A DNA stretch of 32,893 bases from an uncultured Agathobacter sp. (GCA_945910395.1 CAMDYX010000025.1:1-32893), one strand, 5' to 3'; counted from the stretch's first letter, positions 24,479-32,893 are shown. The notes: generated by a model not told the origin, from the letters alone. Numbers and translations are program-made.

Positions 24479-25354
24479 TCATTTCTTTGCTAATAAATTT
24501 GAAAACAATTGGGAAATTCCCCATCGGATCTGAACCTGATTGTTGGTTTTGTTCATCACATTATCCGCGAGAACCTTATATGCCTTTGATGCCATTGCAT
24601 TCGGATCATTCAAAGACACAATTTTCTGCTGACGGACCGATTTTTCCAAAGACATATCCTGCGGTATCATCCCCACATAATCCAGATGTCCATGCAAAAA
24701 CTGTTCCACGACCGACTCCAGTTTATCATATACGGCCTGTCCCTCTTCCCTTGAAGTGACTTTATTGGCCACAACTCCAATCGTTGTTCCCTTGCCAACA
24801 AAATTCGGATTCCGGTACAAGGCCTTCATTAAAGAATAGGAATCTGTAAGCGAGCTTGGCTCCGGCGTTGTGACCAGAAGCACCTCCGGACTTGCCATCA
24901 CAAATTCCAGCACCTGATCGGATATTCCTGCCCCTGTATCTATAATAATAAAATCCGCAAGTTCATTCAATTCATTTAAGGCTTTGATCAAATATAAAAT
25001 CTGATCATGGTAAAGATTATTCAACGCAATTACACCGGAGCCTCCGGAAATAAATCCAATATCCATAGGTCCGGGAGTAATAATTTCTTTCATCGTCCTT
25101 CCGTTGTAAATCAAATCGGAAAGATTGTATTTGGGAATTGCCCCAAACATAACCTCAATATTCGCCAAGCCAAAATCCGCATCGAAAATAATCACTCTTT
25201 TTCCGGCTTTTCTGAGCCAGATTGCCAGATTTACCGCAGTATTTGATTTTCCGACTCCACCTTTTCCACTTGTAATCGTAATTACACGGGCAGTCTGGAT
25301 ATTATTCTGGTTTCGCATCTTTATCACATTTCTAAGCTGTTCTGCCTGATCCAT
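24479..25354 (-). CDS. flhG: Flagellar number regulator FlhG (MinD/ParA-like ATPase)
   Basis: ATPase that works with FlhF to limit flagellar number and position, cycling between cytoplasm and membrane. The 291 residues begin with the FlhF-activating helix motif DQAEQLRNVI (2-11), then the deviant Walker A SGKGGVGKSNTA (K31, K36), switch I FDADFGLAN (58-66) and switch II IIIDTGAG (about 136-143), and end in an amphipathic helix with ISQLFSNLLAKK, a possible membrane-targeting sequence. The start is 3 nt after the flhF stop, with a GGGGG inside the flhF end as ribosome binding site. Also called ylxH or fleN. Confidence 0.95.
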   Translation of the reverse strand: MDQAEQLRNVIKMRNQNNIQTARVITITSGKGGVGKSNTAVNLAIWLRKAGKRVIIFDADFGLANIEVMFGAIPKYNLSDLIYNGRTMKEIITPGPMDIGFISGGSGVIALNNLYHDQILYLIKALNELNELADFIIIDTGAGISDQVLEFVMASPEVLLVTTPEPSSLTDSYSLMKALYRNPNFVGKGTTIGVVANKVTSREEGQAVYDKLESVVEQFLHGHLDYVGMIPQDMSLEKSVRQQKIVSLNDPNAMASKAYKVLADNVMNKTNNQVQIRWGISQLFSNLLAKK

Positions 25355-25357
25355 TCG

Positions 25358-26608
25358 CTATTTGCCCCCTAAAAGCTGCTTTACGATTCTCTGTGTGTCA
25401 AAAAGCTCGATATCCTCCGGCACATTCTGTCCGTTCGTCACATAGGACAGTTCCGCTCCCGAATAGAGCTTCACATTTAATATATTACCATATGCAGATG
25501 TTTCATCCAACTTTGTAAAAATCAGATTGTAACTGCAAATGGATGAATAGATGTCTACAATCTCCAACAGGTCCTTGTACTTTGTCGTTGCAGAAAGAAC
25601 AAGGTACACTTCCTTGGAATAGCCCTTGTCCAGCCCCTGGATCAAGTCCCTTGTATCATTTTTCTGTGCTGCATTCTTATGGGAAAAGCCTGCGGTATCC
25701 ACAAAAATCAAATCGCTGTCACTCATCTTTTCCACCGCCAAATTCAGTTCGTCCGCAGTATAGACGATGGACATAGGTGCCTCCAAAATATTTGCATATA
25801 CCCGCAATTGCTCCGTTGCGGCAATTCGATAGGTATCCGCAGTAATAAAGGCCACCTTTCTATTCTGTTCCACCTTGTACTTAGAGGCGATTTTTGCAAT
25901 CGTCGTAGTTTTTCCCACCCCCGTTGGACCGATGAAAAAAACCACCTTCGGCTTCTTATTGGAAAGGGTAATCGGCTCCGGTCTTCCAAACAGCAGAATC
26001 ATTTTCTGATAAACATTTGATAAAATCACATCTACACTATTTCCCGGCCGGATGAACTGCTCGATTTCCTCCACAATCTGATTCACATACTTCTCATTCA
26101 CTTCATTATTGATCAGAGTACTGTACAGAATGCGGACAAATTCCAATTCCTGGGAGCTCTTTTGTTTTATTTGCTTTTCCTCCGGTTCCGGGGTTTGCGT
26201 ACCAAGTTTTTTCTCTAACATATTTGAAAGATCATCCAGCCTTTTTTCAATATCTTTTTCTTCGTTTTTGGAATCTGTTTTAGGCTGTACAAATGATTTT
26301 ACAGCCATACCTGCAGCGGCATCTGAATTGCTGCGCACCGGTCTGGGTATCTCAATTTTTTCATCTGCAGCCAGATTTATATTATCGTGAATCTTTTTTG
26401 GGGAATTTAAAGCATTCATGGGAGAAACCACCGTTTCCTTCTCCTCAAGGGCTGCCGTTACCTCATAGGAGGAGCTCTTAAAAAATGCAAAAATTCCCTT
26501 CGGCTTGACTTCCTTCACATTCATAACAACTGCATTTTCGCCAAGCTCTTTTTTAGCCTTTTCAATTGCCTCTTCTTTTGTCTTTCCCAAAAACTTATTG
26601 ATTATCAT
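25358..26608 (-). CDS. flhF: Flagellar biosynthesis GTPase FlhF (SRP-type)
   Basis: SRP-family GTPase that marks the site of flagellar assembly. The 416 residues comprise the basic B domain (about 1-115), the helical N domain (about 150-210) and the NG GTPase domain with G1 GPTGVGKTT (227-235), DTYRIAATEQLR (258-269), G3 DTAG (304-307) and G4 TKLD (365-368), all characteristic of the Ffh/FtsY/FlhF class. Its ATG directly follows the flhA stop codon with no gap, so translation is probably coupled. FlhG, the next gene, normally stimulates its GTPase through its N-terminal helix. Confidence 0.97.
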   Translation of the reverse strand: MIINKFLGKTKEEAIEKAKKELGENAVVMNVKEVKPKGIFAFFKSSSYEVTAALEEKETVVSPMNALNSPKKIHDNINLAADEKIEIPRPVRSNSDAAAGMAVKSFVQPKTDSKNEEKDIEKRLDDLSNMLEKKLGTQTPEPEEKQIKQKSSQELEFVRILYSTLINNEVNEKYVNQIVEEIEQFIRPGNSVDVILSNVYQKMILLFGRPEPITLSNKKPKVVFFIGPTGVGKTTTIAKIASKYKVEQNRKVAFITADTYRIAATEQLRVYANILEAPMSIVYTADELNLAVEKMSDSDLIFVDTAGFSHKNAAQKNDTRDLIQGLDKGYSKEVYLVLSATTKYKDLLEIVDIYSSICSYNLIFTKLDETSAYGNILNVKLYSGAELSYVTNGQNVPEDIELFDTQRIVKQLLGGK

Positions 26609-28648
26609 TTACGCGGTCACCATTCCGACTGATTGAAGCTCTACATTTGAATCCACTTCATTGTAGGAAACTACAATCAAATCTTTAAAATAATCCTCTG
26701 TCAATTTTTTAAAATACATTCGCACAATCGGCGAGGTAATGACAATTGCACTCTTTCCCAGACTTTCCAGCTTACTGATTTCGGTTTCTACCGAGTTCAT
26801 GATTTTCTTTGTCTTCTCCGGATCAAGGGTCAGATAAGCACCGCTTTCCGTCTGTTTCACAGAAGACATGATTTCCTGCTCAACCTTTGGATCAAGAGTT
26901 ACGACACTGGTTGTCTCATTCGCCGGAAAATATTTGTTCGAGATTGCACGTTTTAAGCTCTGACGGACATATTCCGTAAGCACATCGGTATCTCTGGTGG
27001 TCTGTGCATGGTCTGCGAGAGTTTCAAAAATCGTAAGAAGATCTCGTATGGAAATCCCCTCCTCCAGCAGATTCTGCAGAACCTTCTGTATATCTCCAAG
27101 TCCTAACAGCTTCGGCACAAGCTCGTCCACAAGCACCGGATTGCTTTCTTTCAGATTATTTACCAGATTCTGAACATCCTGTCTGGTAAGAAGCTCTGCA
27201 ATATGGGAACGGATCACCTCAGTAAGATGTGTTGCGATAATGGAAGGCGGATCAACTACGGTATATCCAAGGCTTTCTGCCCGCTCTCTCTGCCCCTCGG
27301 TTATCCATATTGCAGGAAGATGGAAGGACGGCTCAAAGGTTGGTATTCCGGTAATTTCTTCCTCTACATATCCGGGATTCATGGCCATATAATGGTCAAA
27401 CAGAATCTCTCCTTCTGTTACCTGGATTCCTTTTATCTTGATAATATATTGATTCGGATTCAACTGGATATTATCCCTCAGTCGGATAATCGGAACCACC
27501 GTACCAAGCTCCAGTGCAATCTGTCTTCGAATCATTACAACACGATCCAGCAAATCTCCACCCTGGTTCACATCTGCCAAAGGAATAATACCATATCCGA
27601 ATTCCAGCTCTATTGGATCAACCTGAAGCAGTGATACCACATTTTCCGGTTTTCGGATTTCTTCCGCCTCGTTTTCTGCCTGTTGCACCTCTTCCTCAAT
27701 GGTCTCCTCTCCGATGGATTTGTTAATACTTCTTCCGGCGATGAGAAAGGTAGCTCCCAGTCCCGCAAACAGCCAGAGATTTAATGGCGTTACAGCTCCA
27801 AGGAAAATCAGAACGGTACCTACGATATACAACACCTTAGGAACACCGAACAGCTGCTTGACCAGAACGCCGGAAAAATCTGCTTCTCCGGACCCCTTCG
27901 TAACCAAAATACCGGTTGAAAGTGAGGTCATAAGGGATGGAATCTGGGATACAAGTCCATCACCGATGGTAAGAAGTCCATAGGTCGTAATTGCCGTCTG
28001 AAACTCCATGCCCTGATTCATAATCCCCATTGCTGTTCCACCAACCAGATTGATCAGTGTAAGAATAAGGCCTGCGGCAGCATCTCCCTTTACATACTTT
28101 GTAGCACCATCCATAGAGCCAAAGAAGCTGGATTCTTTTTGAATCTTTTCTCGTCTCGCCTGTGCCTCTTTATCCGTGATTGCTCCCGTATTCAGATCGG
28201 CATCAATGGCCATCTGTTTTCCGGGCATAGCATCCAAGGTAAAACGGGCAGTTACTTCTGCTACTCGCTCAGAACCCTTGTTGATAACAATAAACTGGAT
28301 GATAATCAGCATGATAAACACAATGGTTCCGATGATCATATCTCCGCCACCTACGAACTGTCCAAAGGTAGTAACTACATTACCCGGATTTCCGGTGGAG
28401 AGAATGAGTCTGGTGGAGGAAGCATTTAACGAAATTCGAAAAATGGTTGTAAACAGCAAAAGAGTTGGGAAGAAGGATAAATCCAAAACCTCTTTTGCAT
28501 AGAGAACATTAAATAAAATAATCAAAGATATGGAAATATTAATGGCAAGCATCACGTCTAAAAGGATTGACGGAATCGGTACAATAAAAAAGATGATAGC
28601 TGCCAATATATATAGTCCAACACCAATATCCGTTTTTTTAACTGACAT
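26609..28648 (-). CDS. flhA: Flagellar export gate protein FlhA
   Basis: Large export-gate subunit that forms a ring and delivers substrates to the type III channel using the proton motive force. About 679 residues: an N-terminal half with about eight transmembrane helices, including LSFFPTLLLFTTIFRISLN and the cytoplasmic loop around MPGKQMAIDADLNTGAITD, then a cytoplasmic domain (about 340 to the end) that binds chaperones. The frame opens at a GTG (28660), but a GGAGG lies 5 nt before the ATG at 28648 and that gives the usual MSVKKTD-type start, so I use it. It follows flhB by about 31 nt. Confidence 0.98.
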   Translation of the reverse strand: MSVKKTDIGVGLYILAAIIFFIVPIPSILLDVMLAINISISLIILFNVLYAKEVLDLSFFPTLLLFTTIFRISLNASSTRLILSTGNPGNVVTTFGQFVGGGDMIIGTIVFIMLIIIQFIVINKGSERVAEVTARFTLDAMPGKQMAIDADLNTGAITDKEAQARREKIQKESSFFGSMDGATKYVKGDAAAGLILTLINLVGGTAMGIMNQGMEFQTAITTYGLLTIGDGLVSQIPSLMTSLSTGILVTKGSGEADFSGVLVKQLFGVPKVLYIVGTVLIFLGAVTPLNLWLFAGLGATFLIAGRSINKSIGEETIEEEVQQAENEAEEIRKPENVVSLLQVDPIELEFGYGIIPLADVNQGGDLLDRVVMIRRQIALELGTVVPIIRLRDNIQLNPNQYIIKIKGIQVTEGEILFDHYMAMNPGYVEEEITGIPTFEPSFHLPAIWITEGQRERAESLGYTVVDPPSIIATHLTEVIRSHIAELLTRQDVQNLVNNLKESNPVLVDELVPKLLGLGDIQKVLQNLLEEGISIRDLLTIFETLADHAQTTRDTDVLTEYVRQSLKRAISNKYFPANETTSVVTLDPKVEQEIMSSVKQTESGAYLTLDPEKTKKIMNSVETEISKLESLGKSAIVITSPIVRMYFKKLTEDYFKDLIVVSYNEVDSNVELQSVGMVTA

Positions 28649-28679
28649 GATATCCTCCACTCCTTTCCATAACTATTTT

Positions 28680-29798
28680 TTATCCGTTTGGATGTTTCGC
28701 ATTGTAAAGCATTGCTAACACTTCAGCTACTGCATGATATAATTCCGGCGGAATTTCCGCTCCAATATCAACATTTGCATAAATCATTCGGGCAAGAGGC
28801 TTGTTCTCAACAATCTCTATTCCGTTCTCTTTTGCCACTTCTTTGATTCTCTGGGCAACGTATTCTTCTCCCTTTGCCAGCAGATATGGAGCCGGACTCA
28901 CATCCGGATCATATTTTAAAGCCACGGCAATATGTGTCGGGTTTGTAATTACAACATCCGCCTTGGGAACATCCTGCATCATGCGGCGCCTGGAAGCCTC
29001 CTGCATTCTTCGCTTCTGCTGTCCTTTTACCTGCGGATCTCCTTCGGTATTCTTATATTCATCCTTGACTTCCTGCTTTGACATTTTCATTTCATCCCGG
29101 AACTTGATTCGCTGATAGATAAAATCAGCAATTCCCACCAGCAGGTACACAATACTGATCATCAGACCGGTGTCAATAATAATATCACCAATCAGACCAA
29201 TCGCCTGATTTAAGGGCATATCATAAAGAATAAAAAGCTCATTTTCCTTGTCCTTTAAGCTGTTGTAGGCAACGATTCCAATAAGAGCGATCTTTACAAT
29301 CGACATGAAAAGATTAAATATGGAATCCTTTGAAAAAATACGCTTAAAACCATTGATTGGATTAAATTTGGACAGTTTCGGCTCAAGGGGTTTGGCAGAA
29401 ACCTTCCAGCCCACCTGAAAAATACTGAGCAGTAATGTTATTGCAATTCCAAATATAAAAAATGGAAGCACAATCATCATCCATTTCAATATCATGTTCA
29501 TCAAAAAACCGGAAACCGCCTGAGCTGACAAATAGGAACGATTCACTTTTACAAAATCATCCATATTTCCATATACAAAAGAAAAAATTTCCAGAAGACC
29601 ATTTCCCACATATCCTACAAAAAACTTCAGGACCAGAAAAAGGACGATCAGGTCAAATGCCGCTGTAAGCTCCTTGCTTTTGGCAACCTTACCCTCTTTT
29701 CTGGCATCCTCCAATTTCTTTTGTGTAGCGGGTTCCGTTTTTTCTCCGCCCTCGTCATTTGCAAACCACTGCAGGTTATAGGGCAATATATAGTTCAT
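28680..29798 (-). CDS. flhB: Flagellar export switch protein FlhB
   Basis: Gate component that switches export specificity from rod/hook to filament proteins through self-cleavage. About 372 residues: a hydrophilic N-terminus with GGEKTEPATQKKLEDARKEG, four transmembrane helices (about 45-225), and a cytoplasmic domain with the autocleavage site NPTH (286-289). The frame reaches a TTG at 29828, inside fliR, but the ATG at 29798 lies 11 nt after the fliR stop and gives a normal N-terminus. No clear ribosome binding site precedes it, so coupling to fliR termination is likely. Confidence 0.97.
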   Translation of the reverse strand: MNYILPYNLQWFANDEGGEKTEPATQKKLEDARKEGKVAKSKELTAAFDLIVLFLVLKFFVGYVGNGLLEIFSFVYGNMDDFVKVNRSYLSAQAVSGFLMNMILKWMMIVLPFFIFGIAITLLLSIFQVGWKVSAKPLEPKLSKFNPINGFKRIFSKDSIFNLFMSIVKIALIGIVAYNSLKDKENELFILYDMPLNQAIGLIGDIIIDTGLMISIVYLLVGIADFIYQRIKFRDEMKMSKQEVKDEYKNTEGDPQVKGQQKRRMQEASRRRMMQDVPKADVVITNPTHIAVALKYDPDVSPAPYLLAKGEEYVAQRIKEVAKENGIEIVENKPLARMIYANVDIGAEIPPELYHAVAEVLAMLYNAKHPNG

Positions 29799-29808
29799 TT
29801 TCTTGTCA

Positions 29809-30588
29809 TCAATACATGGATTCAACAAACATAACCACCATCTGTTTAATTTCAGAAAATATCATATCCGCAACATTCGGCAGCATAAAGACGGTTAAAA
29901 ACATCACCGTCAAACCAACCAGCAATTTCAACTGGATTCCTACCGCAAACATATTCATCTGCGGTGCTACCTTTGCCATAATTCCAAGAATACTGTTTAA
30001 CACCATCATACATGCAAAAATCGGAAGAAAAATTCGAAATCCAATGACAAACAAATCTCCCATATATTTGATCATTGCAAGCATCAGGTTATCCCATTCA
30101 AATGTCGCTTGGCCAATCGGAACTACAGAAAAGGAATCACATACTGCACGCAGAACAAAAACATGCATATCCGATGCAACTAAAAGCAGCATCACAAAAT
30201 AGTAATAAAAATTACCGCTTATTGTAATCTCATTGTTCATTTCCGGATTAAACTCTGTGGCCATGGATAATCCAATATCCATATCAATGATATTTCCGGC
30301 TAATAAAACAATGGAACTACAGATATTTGCCGCAAAACCAATCAGCAATCCTGTAATTCCTTCCATTACTACATATACCGCATACCCCACTACGCTTGTA
30401 TACTCAATCGCAGGATGTGCTACTACATTGTAAAGCAAAATTGTTACACAAAGTGATAGTCCTATCTTTACCTGATTGGGAACTCCTCTTTGCCCAAATA
30501 ACGGCGCAATAAAGATAAATGCCGATATACGAACAAGAATCAGTAAAAAATATTCAAAATTTTGTATATTAAATGTATATTCAGCCAT
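29809..30588 (-). CDS. fliR: Flagellar export gate protein FliR
   Basis: Membrane subunit of the FliP-FliQ-FliR export channel. The 259 residues are largely hydrophobic with about six transmembrane helices. Family features include FEYFLLILVRISAFIFIAPL at the N-terminus, followed by PNQVKIGLSLCVTILL, the conserved GLLIGFAANICSSIVLLAG, and GLTVMFLTVFMLPNV near the end. The start is 10 nt after the fliQ stop; no strong ribosome binding site is visible (TAGAAAA only), again suggesting coupling. Confidence 0.97.
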   Translation of the reverse strand: MAEYTFNIQNFEYFLLILVRISAFIFIAPLFGQRGVPNQVKIGLSLCVTILLYNVVAHPAIEYTSVVGYAVYVVMEGITGLLIGFAANICSSIVLLAGNIIDMDIGLSMATEFNPEMNNEITISGNFYYYFVMLLLVASDMHVFVLRAVCDSFSVVPIGQATFEWDNLMLAMIKYMGDLFVIGFRIFLPIFACMMVLNSILGIMAKVAPQMNMFAVGIQLKLLVGLTVMFLTVFMLPNVADMIFSEIKQMVVMFVESMY

Positions 30589-30597
30589 ACTAATTTT

Positions 30598-30876
30598 CTA
30601 TAACAAGCTTAAATAATAGCTAAAATTTGACCACAGCTCCGTCATAAAACCGGACATATTGTTAAGCATCCACGATCCTCCGATCATCATGGTCAAAAAA
30701 ACCCCCAGAATCTTTGGGACAAAGGTAAGGGTCTGCTCCTGTATGGAGGTGACTGTCTGGAAGATACTGACAATCAGACCTATAATCAACGAAACTAACA
30801 GAAGTGGTGTTGATGTAATAATAATGGTATATATCGCTTCCCGGGCGATATCAAGAACTGCTCCTTCAAAACTCAT
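30598..30876 (-). CDS. fliQ: Flagellar export gate protein FliQ
   Basis: Small two-helix subunit of the FliPQR export channel. From the ATG at 30876 it has 92 residues, close to the usual 89, with SFEGAVLDIAREAIYTIII, the first transmembrane helix and the conserved loop VSIFQTVTSIQEQTLTFVPK before the second. The frame extends upstream to 30930, but that would overlap fliP by about 40 nt; an AAGGAG 7 nt before 30876 decides the start. FliP ends 11 nt upstream. Confidence 0.97.
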   Translation of the reverse strand: MSFEGAVLDIAREAIYTIIITSTPLLLVSLIIGLIVSIFQTVTSIQEQTLTFVPKILGVFLTMMIGGSWMLNNMSGFMTELWSNFSYYLSLL

Positions 30877-30887
30877 ACCTGCACTCC

Positions 30888-31739
30888 TTAGTAAAACGTC
30901 TGTACCAAATTCATAATTACCAGATTCCATCCGTCTGCCAGAATAAACAACAGCAATTTGAACGGAAGGGATATTGTCGTCGGAGGTAGCATCATCATAC
31001 CCATCGACATTAAGACAGAGGATACAACCATATCAATTACAATAAATGGAATATATATAAAGAATCCCAACACAAAAGCTTGTCTTAATTCGCTTAAAAT
31101 AAATGCAGGAACCAGTGTGGTAAAGGGAACCTCTTCATAGGATTCATAGGTCTGCCCCGAAATCTCGATAAACACATCCAGATCCTTGGTCTGTGTCTGT
31201 CCATACATAAATTCCCGAATAGGAGCTTCTGCAGCAGCAAGAGCCTCCTGCTGTGTAATCTCGCCGGCATCCCATGGCTGTATGGCCGTTGTATTAATTT
31301 CCTGAAATGTCGGCCACATGATAAAAAATGTCAAAAACAAAGCCAATCCAACCAAAACCTGATTCGGAGGCGCTGTCTGGGTTCCGATTGCCGTTCTGAC
31401 AAAATGAAGCACGATGATGATTCTTGTAAAAGAAGTCATCATGATCAGAATCGACGGAGCCAGTGTCAGAATTGTAAGCACCAGAAGCATCCGAATCGGA
31501 GTGGAAACAGCACCGGAATCATTATTATAAATAATGGAGAATCCGTTTGTGATATCTGAACCAGCGTCTGCGGTTGCTCCGGTGGGTTCTGTAAAATCTT
31601 CTGTAATATCCGTAGTATCAAATGTAGCAGCATACGCTTCATTCGGACGGAAGAAACTAAATCCAATTGTAAAAATAACAACTGCACAGGCAAAAATCAA
31701 AGATACTGCACAGTAGACTTTCTTAAAACTCTTTTTCAT
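30888..31739 (-). CDS. fliP: Flagellar export gate protein FliP
   Basis: Core channel subunit of the flagellar type III export gate. The 283 residues begin with a signal-peptide-like segment (KKVYCAVSLIFACAVVIF), then a hydrophilic Asp/Thr-rich stretch (about 40-75), followed by the conserved membrane core with LVLTILTLAPSILIMMTSF, then TRIIIVLHFVRTAIGTQTAP, LALFLTFFIMWP and, near the end, SMGMMMLPPTTISLPFKLLL. Length is somewhat above the enterobacterial protein because of the periplasmic stretch. It starts 1 nt after the fliO stop with an AGGG inside fliO. Confidence 0.98.
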   Translation of the reverse strand: MKKSFKKVYCAVSLIFACAVVIFTIGFSFFRPNEAYAATFDTTDITEDFTEPTGATADAGSDITNGFSIIYNNDSGAVSTPIRMLLVLTILTLAPSILIMMTSFTRIIIVLHFVRTAIGTQTAPPNQVLVGLALFLTFFIMWPTFQEINTTAIQPWDAGEITQQEALAAAEAPIREFMYGQTQTKDLDVFIEISGQTYESYEEVPFTTLVPAFILSELRQAFVLGFFIYIPFIVIDMVVSSVLMSMGMMMLPPTTISLPFKLLLFILADGWNLVIMNLVQTFY

Positions 31740-31740
31740 A

Positions 31741-32121
31741 TTAACCCTGCTTTTTGGGAAACTTTTCTTTTACTTTGTTAAAAATATCCTGAAAGCTGTC
31801 AGAGGAAAGCATTGCACCACTATCCGATACAGGAACCTCTGTAAGCTCCGCTTCCGTCAATTCAGCCAGTAGATGCACTTCATCCTTTCCAACTGCAATC
31901 ACCAGATATTTCGTTCCAGCCTGCACAATTTCTACTATTTTGTTGTTCCCAACATGAATCGTTTCAATAATTTGCAGATTCTTATGATTCGAATGTGCTT
32001 TCTGAAATCCTCCCATCCATTTTGTCGTTAGATATGTAATCAAGAGAACAAAAACAAATATGAGAAGAACTCCGATCAGTTGTAAAAAGCTTTCCAATGA
32101 AGATACCGCCAAAATACTCAT
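31741..32121 (-). CDS. fliO: Flagellar biosynthetic protein FliO (FliZ in Bacillus naming)
   Basis: Small membrane protein that helps assemble or stabilise the FliP ring. The 126 residues have one transmembrane helix (about 12-32, LQLIGVLLIFVFVLLITYLT), then a small cytoplasmic FliO domain with HKNLQIIETIHVGNNKIVEI and TKYLVIAVGKDEVHLLAEL. FliO sequences are poorly conserved; the position between cheY and fliP and the domain pattern support the call. The ribosome binding site is weak. It follows cheY by 6 nt. Confidence 0.92.
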   Translation of the reverse strand: MSILAVSSLESFLQLIGVLLIFVFVLLITYLTTKWMGGFQKAHSNHKNLQIIETIHVGNNKIVEIVQAGTKYLVIAVGKDEVHLLAELTEAELTEVPVSDSGAMLSSDSFQDIFNKVKEKFPKKQG

Positions 32122-32127
32122 ACGCTA

Positions 32128-32490
32128 TTATCCAACTATTTTTTTAACTGCCTCAACCACGCGGTCTGCCTGGAATGGTTTTACGATAAAATCCTTTGCA
32201 CCGGACTGAATCGCCTCAATAACCATTGCCTGCTGTCCCATAGCAGAACACATAATAACTGTTGCCGCAGGATCTTTTTCCTTAATCTTTTTTAATGCCT
32301 GAATTCCATCCATCTCCGGCATGGTAATATCCATAAGCACCAGGTCCGGATGGAGCTCATCATATTTGCTCACCGCAACCGCGCCATTTTCAGCTTCCCC
32401 TGCCACCTCATATCCATTTTTTGTAAGGATATCTTTAATCATCATACGCATAAATGCTGCATCATCACAAATTAATATACTCTTTGCCAT
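32128..32490 (-). CDS. cheY: Chemotaxis response regulator CheY
   Basis: Single-domain receiver that binds the flagellar switch when phosphorylated by CheA. The 120 residues show the acidic pair D9-D10 (ICDDAAFMRMM), phosphoacceptor D54 (LVLMDITMPEMDG), a conserved Ser near 82 (IMCSAMG) and the Lys of KPF near 104. An AGGAGA 7 nt upstream supports the ATG. Its position between fliY and fliO is the same as in Bacillus, which favours CheY over a generic regulator. Confidence 0.97.
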   Translation of the reverse strand: MAKSILICDDAAFMRMMIKDILTKNGYEVAGEAENGAVAVSKYDELHPDLVLMDITMPEMDGIQALKKIKEKDPAATVIMCSAMGQQAMVIEAIQSGAKDFIVKPFQADRVVEAVKKIVG

Positions 32491-32501
32491 CTTTTACTCT
32501 C

Positions 32502-32893
32502 CTATTGTGAATTTTTTATTCCGGCATTAATAATTTCCGTTATTCGAACTCCAAAGCTTTCTTCAATGACCACAACCTCACCCTTTGCGACATTCTTTCC
32601 ATTTACAAGAATATCAATGGGTTCACCGGCAATCTTATTAAGTTCGATAATTTTTCCCGGGCTAAAATCCAGAATATCTGAAATGGATTTGGAGGTTCTA
32701 CCCAGTTCAACGGTAACCTCCAATGGAACATCCATAATCAAATCAATATTTTCCGGAACAAAAGCGCTTGTCATTCCTCCGGAAAAAGCAGAAAACTGGG
32801 CAGGCTGTACATTTACAGGTTGCCCCATCATCGGCTGTCCCATCATCGGCTGTCCCATCATTGGCTGCCCCATCATCGGCTGTCCCATCATTG
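32502..32893 (-). CDS. fliY: Flagellar motor switch protein FliY/FliN, 3' part
   Basis: Only the C-terminal 130 or so residues are in the window; the 5' end lies beyond the right edge. The C-terminal SpoA (FliN) domain, about 80 residues, shows NIDLIMDVPLEVTVELGRTS, ISDILDFSPGKIIELNKIAG and KGEVVVIEESFGVRITEI, as in C-ring switch proteins. It is preceded by a Met-Gly-Gln-Pro repeat linker that is still in progress at the edge. A long linker before the SpoA domain and position before cheY favour FliY, which carries a CheC-like phosphatase domain upstream, over a short FliN; the missing part would decide. Confidence 0.9.
   Translation of the reverse strand, partial: MMGQPMMGQPMMGQPMMGQPMMGQPVNVQPAQFSAFSGGMTSAFVPENIDLIMDVPLEVTVELGRTSKSISDILDFSPGKIIELNKIAGEPIDILVNGKNVAKGEVVVIEESFGVRITEIINAGIKNSQ
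32821..32893 (-). repeat. 15-bp tandem repeat coding MMGQP units
   Basis: Nearly five copies of a 15-bp unit (plus strand TGTCCCATCATCGGC and close variants) run to the window edge. They are in frame with fliY and encode repeated Met-Met-Gly-Gln-Pro. Differences between copies are T/C changes at two positions that leave the protein unchanged. The array probably continues outside the window. Confidence 0.9.

Noticed and set aside
30877..30930. Longer FliQ starting at 30930
   Set aside because: It would overlap the end of fliP by about 40 nt and exceed the family length, while the ATG at 30876 has a well-placed AAGGAG.
32821..32893. CRISPR array, suggested by regular short repeats at the right edge
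   Set aside because: The 15-bp units are directly adjacent with no unique spacers and code in frame for a protein repeat.

Overview
The window is one uninterrupted, co-directional gene block: every gene I can support lies on the minus strand. It has two parts, a flagellar/chemotaxis operon and, downstream of it, the conserved rpsB-tsf-pyrH-frr-uppS-cdsA-dxr-rseP-ispG-polC housekeeping block. The low-GC sequence, a Firmicutes-type PolC, AGGAGG-like ribosome binding sites, the CheC/CheD/FliY-type chemotaxis set and the fla/che-sigD-rpsB order (as in Bacillus) point to a motile Firmicute. IspG between rseP and polC (where Bacillus has proS), plus the small proteins around sigD, suggest Clostridia, most likely motile Lachnospiraceae (Roseburia-like). 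Genus level is a guess.

Layout in transcription order (high to low coordinates). 32893-28680: 3' end of the switch protein gene fliY/fliN with an MMGQP repeat linker, then cheY, fliO, fliP, fliQ, fliR and flhB. 28648-24479: flhA, flhF and flhG. 24465-18826: a PilZ (YcgR-like) gene, then cheB, cheA, cheW, cheC and cheD, with a strong hairpin between cheW and cheC. 18822-14628: a small two-helix membrane protein, the flagellar sigma factor gene, a FapA/DUF342 protein, a charged 106-residue protein, a membrane-anchored coiled-coil protein in the position SwrB holds in Bacillus, and a membrane-anchored fragment of the MltG family without a catalytic domain.

14627-12712: an rpsB promoter whose -10 sits in the loop of an 11-bp perfect inverted repeat, a structured rpsB leader, rpsB, an intercistronic hairpin, then tsf with a strong terminator. 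12661-10836: a separate promoter drives a polysaccharide-deacetylase-like protein with two altered metal-ligand positions, followed by a bactofilin; this pair interrupts the usual tsf-pyrH adjacency. 10802-153: pyrH, frr, a terminator-like hairpin, then uppS, cdsA, dxr, rseP, ispG and polC, mostly with gaps of 1-5 nt. Bases 1-152 hold no gene I can support.

How it works together: FliO/P/Q/R, FlhA and FlhB form the flagellar export gate; FlhF/FlhG set flagellar position and number; CheA/W/Y/B/C/D plus FliY form the Bacillus-type chemotaxis circuit; the PilZ protein is a candidate c-di-GMP input; the sigma factor drives late flagellar genes. The downstream block supplies translation factors, UMP kinase, undecaprenyl and CDP-diacylglycerol lipid precursors, two MEP-pathway enzymes, a site-2 protease and the replicative polymerase. 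No mobile elements, CRISPR arrays, tRNAs or rRNAs were seen. The content is mostly conserved core; the least understood parts are the sigD-downstream small proteins, the altered deacetylase-bactofilin insert and several RNA hairpins or promoter overlaps.
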